The notes under the pieces: generated by a model | The model's database searches: none | What the model saw: the letters and a program-made list of their open reading frames with translations, nothing else | Told to the model about the DNA's origin: nothing | Translations under genes and position numbers: made by a program | In this document: positions 59,150-64,000 of the stretch, one piece after another | How positions within the stretch are numbered: position 1 is the stretch's first letter | Layout of the letters: each line of letters starts with the position of its first letter | Source of the DNA: Typhlomys cinereus | Taxonomy: Eukaryota; Chordata; Mammalia; Rodentia; Platacanthomyidae | Reading direction: 5' to 3' | DNA: 64,000 nucleotides | Assembly (NCBI GenBank): GCA_023101885.1 | Contig: JALPQD010000246.1 | Span: 1,488,001 to 1,552,000, forward strand

Positions 59150-59560
59150 TTATTTTTCATTTTTATATTGTTTATTTCGTTTCTATTCTTTGACATTTTT
59201 ATACATAAATTCAGGGAATGGATGTGTTTTCACTCCTTACTACCCAATCTTATCCCCCCTTCTGTCCCACTCCATGTTTTCACCTTTCCAGATAGTTCCC
59301 GTCCTACTTTTGCCAATTTTCATGTATGTAACTAATTGTGTGCCACCTGGGATGTCTCTTTAGGCAAGTGCCTGAGTACTTCCCAGGGCTTGATGAGTTG
59401 TCAATGGGTAAATTATTGAGGAAAGAATCTCCCATCTCCCATAATTAGCCTTCAATGGGCTCTTAAGAACTCTCTTGAGAAATGTTGGTGGGCTATACAG
59501 TTTGTAAATGTTTTCATGCCTTGTTTGAATTTCATGCATAGATACACGATAATTTAACAA
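59150..59560 (-). mobile_element. Possible L1 3'UTR-type fragment
   Basis: 'ttatatt..tttattt' followed by a C/T-rich block ('ccccccttctgtcccactcc', 'cacctttccagatagttcccg') has the look of an antisense L1 3' end, and 'ggcaagtgcctgag' and 'aatctcccatctcccataattagccttcaatgggc' follow. The assignment is weak. Confidence 0.33.
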
Positions 59561-59966
59561 TGACTAATCCTGAAAACATGTTTGGCTTGTTTATCAGTTC
59601 TAATGCATTATTTTTGTAAATATTTTGGGATTTTTCTCTATGAATGTCCATGTGACAAATTTTAGTAAAATTCCTTCCATTCTGTTCTAAGCAACATTTT
59701 TTACTTTTTCCATTGTGTTTTAAACAAGCTTATGATATAGCAGGTATCTGTTGTCTGTGTCATACGTCCTTAAGGTTAACTACTCTTCCTCATGCTTTTC
59801 TCTACCCATGCCCACATCCTCCTGCATTCTTAAATCTTTGACCTGTTATCTCCACTTTACATTCATACCACTGTTCTACTTTCTCTTTATCAAAGTCCTT
59901 CTTCCCCCCTCTTCATTATCTCATAATATTTCATCAGTTATGAACTGAGCATGATATTAAATAGAA
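59561..59966. other. Unannotated DNA
   Basis: Pyrimidine-rich in parts (59780-59920). Nothing recognised with confidence. Confidence 0.4.
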
Positions 59967-60493
59967 TGATGATTGGTTGTGTCAACTTGACAGTTAAAGG
60001 TCGAGCTGTGGGCACAGCTATAAAGAATAGAAAGTTAAGGCAAACTCTTGAGCAAGTCTGCAGGAAATTGTCTAATGGATATGGAAGATCCAGCCCACAG
60101 TGGGTGGTACTTTCCATACAGGACCAGATAAAAACAGCACAAAAAGTCTGACACTTCTTTTCTTGTCCTGTTGTGGAGAGCTGGTGTTCCTCACTCTTCC
60201 TTGTTGCTTTTCTTTACTCAGCCTCTTCAACCCTTGATCACAGCTGAGGTTTGAGACTTTCCAGGAATCTTCTGGTCTTAGCATCATCAGACTGGGACAG
60301 TTGAGAGACTTCACAGGAATTTTCCCACCTTCCAGCAACAAACTGGGACTGCTGAGCTATTGAGTTCCTGAACTGAGCAGCTATGGCCTGCTATGGTTGG
60401 ACTACTGCTACACGTCAATTTCACAAAATCTCTTTTTACACATATATGTCATTCTGTAGGTTCTGCTCCTCTGGAGACCCCTGACAAATGCCA
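59967..60493 (+). mobile_element. LTR-type repeat, 'caacttgac' group, about 525 bp
   Basis: 'tgatgattggttgtgtcaacttgacag', 'caggaaattgtctaatggatatgg', 'gatccagcccacagtgggtgg', 'ggaatcttctggtcttagcatc' and 'gaacttc..tttacacatatatgtcattctgtaggttctgctcctctggagacccctgacaaatg' give a complete plus-strand copy. The ending resembles the 'ctctggagaaccctgac' end of this rodent family. It is the longest copy of the group here. Confidence 0.66.
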
Positions 60494-60689
60494 GAGGAAT
60501 GCTGACTTCAGACATCTGTGCCTCCTTCTCCTTCCTCAGAATAAAGGACTCTGTTTCAGCATTCAGTTTGACACCAGCTCTTTCAGCCTCTTTGTAAAGA
60601 CCTTTGCTCAAACTGAGGAAATTGCTGCGTTTTCTCAACCTGCCAAGGGTTTTTGGAAATGATATATTTTGGACTCTTACCAAAACGAT
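60494..60689. other. Unannotated short interval
   Basis: An open frame crosses it on each strand. No feature recognised. Confidence 0.4.
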
Positions 60690-60935
60690 ACCCTCTGTTT
60701 ATTAAGTTAATTGCATAAATATTTATTTGTCTTCAATCAGTTCATATGGCAAATTATAGTGACTGATTTTCATATCTTGGATGATCCTTGTTGCCTCATT
60801 TATCATATTATTTAACATTTTCTTGTGTCTTGGTCAAATTTGTTAATATTTTATTAAGACTTTCTGCATGCATATTCATCTACAAAGTTTGTCTGTGTGC
60901 ACTTTACTAAGACCAGGATAATATTCATCTGTGAC
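60690..60935 (-). mobile_element. Ancient L1 fragment, ORF2 reverse-transcriptase region
   Basis: Antisense L1: 'gtgactgattttcatatcttggatgatccttgttgcctcattta', 'ttgttaatattttattaagactttctgcatgcatattcatc' parallel 30070-30200 of the ancient L1 above. Short and frame-broken. Confidence 0.65.
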
Positions 60936-62039
60936 ATTTTCATTGCTTCTGCAAACACCCTCTAAATACTAAATACTAGGCCTAAGGAATGCTGATGTTC
61001 TCATCTAGAAAGGGGAAATGGATATTTTCTCTGGCTCTCTCGTACTAGGTGATACCCCCTCTAACACTGTTCCAGAAATGTTCCCTTGGACTGTTTGGTT
61101 GCATTATGCATATGAACTTGCTTGATGGAGATTTCCTATAGCTGCCTAAGGTTCTGTTTTTCTGGAATTTTTTCCTCTTTAGTTTTCTCTCCTTGAAACT
61201 CTAACTTCTGGCTTTTGGACAAAGAGAGGCACCATCTCCTGAATTCAGAGATCACAATGGACTTCACTTCACTTTTTCCTTCTTCTCCAATGATCTCAAA
61301 GAATCAACACGAGAGCTCCATTCCGAACACCACTCGCTTGCTTCTAGTCTCAATGTCTTAAAAATGCCTATTTTACCTGCTTTGTATGATTATCCTTATT
61401 TGGTTCAGGATGACAGAAAATTCACACTGACTTCTATACCTTTGTCTGAAGCAGAACTCAGAGTCCACAATATCTGTCAATTGTCTATCAATCTGCAAGT
61501 GTGTTTTCTCTTCTCAAGATTTAGTCTCCATAGCGAGAGTGCCTAAATTACTGTGATTACATAAAGCTGCAACTTTTTGACTGAAAATATCAATGTAAAT
61601 GTAGAATATACAATTTTATCTCTTTAACGTCTCATTTTCCTACTTATTGAAAATGTCCTGGTTTAAACTAAATAATACTAAACGAATTGTTCACTTAAGT
61701 CATTTCTGGGATGGCATAAAAATATGTTTATTTCAAGTGGGCTGATTCATAACCTTGGCTGAAAGCTTCAATTTGTTCTTGGTATAAGTGAGTTGCTTAT
61801 TAGGATGTGATGATCCACATGAGCCACTTTAGAGGAATATGGCATTTCCAAAACATGTGTATGCAAGATATATATTTGATACACTTTTAAGTAAAAATAT
61901 TTTTTCTTTTTAAAATATATTTTCTCCCCAGAGTGTTTAGTAAAATGAAATGATGAACACTGTTTTGTTGAGTCCAGAAAATTAGCCAAATAATACTTCA
62001 ATTAAAAGGAATAAACAAAAATTTTTATTTTTCCTATCT
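60936..62039. other. Unannotated AT-rich DNA
   Basis: No gene or recognised repeat is seen. Confidence 0.5.
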
Positions 62040-62388
62040 TCATGTATATATATACATAGGATATGTGAGTGCTTGTATGCATGTTTTCATGTGTAGTAGG
62101 TGCACATATGGGGATGTATACATGCATGTATATATGTATGTGGAAGCATACTTTAATCACTTTTCCACTTTATTATTTTATAGACAGCATTTGTAATCAA
62201 ACCCAGTAGGACCAGTCTGGCTTGCCAGCTTTCTGTGGGGATACCTGTCTTCACCTTTGCGATTGGAATTACAGGTGGGCTGTCATACTCACCAGGCATT
62301 ATATGTGGGAATCAGAGGATCCACAACCTTTTTGTTGTGTGGCAAGTACATAGCCACTTTTTGATCTCCTCAGGCCCTGACCAAGTTC
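62040..62388 (-). mobile_element. RSINE1/B2-type SINE, antisense, with degraded TG tail
   Basis: The plus strand has a degraded TA/TG tail (62040-62140), 'gtaatcaaacccagtagg', 'ttgcgattggaattacaggtggg', 'ttatatgtgggaatcagaggatcca' and 'gtgtggcaagtacatagccactttttgatctcctcaggcc', the antisense of the body and the A-box head. RSINE1 fits best. Confidence 0.62.
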
Positions 62389-62483
62389 TTTATTTCCTTT
62401 GCACATAGGTGGTTACTTTTGTGTGAGAAACATACAGAGCTGTCCCAGTGTGTGTGAGTCTCATAGGCATCCCTTAATATGGC

Positions 62484-62536
62484 AAAGTATTACTTGTAAT
62501 ACTTGTAAAGTATTACTTGTAATATTACTTGTAAAT
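62484..62536. repeat. Local duplication 'agtattacttgtaat'
   Basis: The phrase aagtattacttgtaat occurs at about 62484 and 62508, with a third partial copy (attacttgtaaa) behind. A small slippage-type array. Confidence 0.85.
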
Positions 62537-64000
62537 GGCTATTGGGTGTGCATGCATCTCACCAAGATGTATTCTCGCTCTTTGAAACAAAATTACTTCC
62601 CATTACTAAGTAAATGATGGGATCTGGAGCATAGGTCAGAGTAACATCTGAACATGAGCCAAATGCTAGGAAAGAAAAATGTGGGAATATGTCAACTGGT
62701 TTTGGAAATAAGGGGCTTAGAATAAGTCCTAAGAATGTAAACAGAATGTGTCATCAACTAATCAATTAGAAAGACTGTCTTCAAAAAACCAACTATTCTA
62801 CAAGATAGAAGCATGGGAACTTTAGAAATGTAGTAATAGATCAGATAGTTTTCTAAAGAAAACGTGTTATCTCATGTTGACATGCTAATACAGAGGATGG
62901 CCTATGTTTTTATGTGAGAAAATTTTGATTTAAAGCACTTACATATAAATAATAAATATTTGCATGCATGTGTCATGTTTATATTTAAATAATAAAGCTT
63001 AAAATGAAGAAATATGAGTCAGTATGTACTACATTGACTAAGAATCACATTTATTCATTATTTAAAGTAATGTAAATTTGTCCATCTTTGAAGAAAGTCT
63101 CCATGTCTTCATTAAATTTGCATTGAAATCTAAGTACAATTTATGTTTCATAAATGTCCCCGAAAAGGTCTTGCTTCACTCAATTTATTCTTGAACTTTT
63201 TACAGCCAACAATTTCTTCTACCAACAACTGGTAGAAATAACTTCACCCCTAAATATAATAAGCCATTGCATTTGGTTCATATTTTGTTTTATGACCTAA
63301 TTAACTTTAAATTAAGCAGGCTTCATGATGAAAGCACACTATGGACTTGACACATAAATAATGCTATAACTATATTCCCAAAGGGTGAACGATAAAATCT
63401 CTTCCCAACATCAATTTTTAAAACCCAACTCTTATGAGTCTAACATAAGTGGCTTGGTTACCAATTTAAGAAGGCACAACACTCTTAACAGTCCAAATTG
63501 TGCAAGAAAGTTGTAATCATTTGACTTTTTCCTGTAAAATACAACTGCTTCATGATGTGGTGTGTACATTGAAGAAACATAACTCGCTGGGGATTGTGGT
63601 AACAGCCTTAGGCCTTTCTCCTACCACAAACATTTTTCTGGACCAGGACAATTTATAATATCTATTTCGGATGAAATAACTATTTGCTTTTAGAAGGGAC
63701 ATTTTCAATGTTTAAGTCATATCATTTTATATAAATTTCATATTCTGTAAAATAATAGCATAAAGTGTACTTTGTATTTTAGAACAATTTTTATAAAATT
63801 GTAATAAGAGTTCTCAGACTTCTATCAGACCCTGTATCATCAGTATCTTTAAATATTATGAAACATTGCTACAATTAATGAACCAATGCTAGCAGATTAT
63901 TATTAATGTAACTATGTGACTTATGATTTTTTTAGTATTTACAGAATAGTTTTCATGTGTCTCAGGTTCACATCTCATATGTAACATTAACATTTTGTGA
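62537..64000. other. Unannotated AT-rich DNA
   Basis: Nothing recognised as gene, RNA gene or mobile element. The sequence is AT-rich and of ordinary complexity to the window end. Confidence 0.5.

Noticed and set aside
63583..63620. 'cgctggggattgtggtaacagcc' as an ID element
   Set aside because: Only about 20 bases resemble the ID head. There is no B box or A-rich tail.

Overview
This window looks like mammalian, specifically rodent, nuclear DNA. I find no gene in it that I would defend. The base composition is visibly AT-rich, no reading frame exceeds 142 codons, and the longer open frames run through repeats or microsatellites. The repeats point to a rodent: B2/B3-type and RSINE1-like tRNA-derived SINEs, ID elements, B4 (ID+B1) elements, and many LTRs of the rodent ERVL-MaLR type. 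Older mammalian repeats lie beneath them: MIR, a MER44/Tigger-type DNA transposon and L1M-type LINE-1 fragments. I see no full-length mouse-type B1 or mouse-type L1, so a rodent outside Mus/Rattus is likely. That is inference. The stretch is best read as intergenic or deep-intronic DNA.

Layout. 1-7 kb: a B3 SINE with a (CA)22 tail, two LTRs, SINE fragments, an 18-bp minisatellite (5336-5435) and a weak ancient LTR candidate. 7-22 kb: mostly unique DNA with a (CT)n tract, a B3 SINE, three LTRs, two ID-type SINEs and an unclassified block at 13.2-14.1 kb containing a protein-like minus-strand frame. 22-29 kb: B4, MER44-like and B1 fragments, a good MIR, an exon-like segment (25148-25300) and an antisense LTR. 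29.4-33.2 kb: an ancient minus-strand L1 split by a B2-type SINE and by a younger L1 with a 5' inversion of the twin-priming type. 34-40 kb: more LTRs, one of them inside a B3 SINE that still has its target-site duplication. 40-44 kb: polypyrimidine tracts and a roughly 215-bp inverted duplication (arms near 40990-41205 and 41690-41905). 44-51 kb: B4, several LTRs (one with TATA box and AATAAA), L1M pieces, and an LTR split by a SINE carrying a very long TTTC/TTCC/TG tract. 51.7-53.8 kb: a plus-strand L1 fragment (ORF1 end, endonuclease, linker) split by a SINE with a 14-bp target-site duplication, next to an oppositely oriented L1 3'UTR. 54-64 kb: LTRs, a B3 SINE with a (GA)n tract, L1M fragments, an RSINE1-like SINE and unique AT-rich DNA.

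Nothing here works together as a pathway. What the window offers is a readable history of nested insertions, one inverted duplication that common repeats do not explain, and a few non-repetitive stretches that could be regulatory or cryptic-exon sequence. Family names rest on recognising consensus patterns by eye, and boundaries are approximate to about 10-30 bp unless a target duplication is given.
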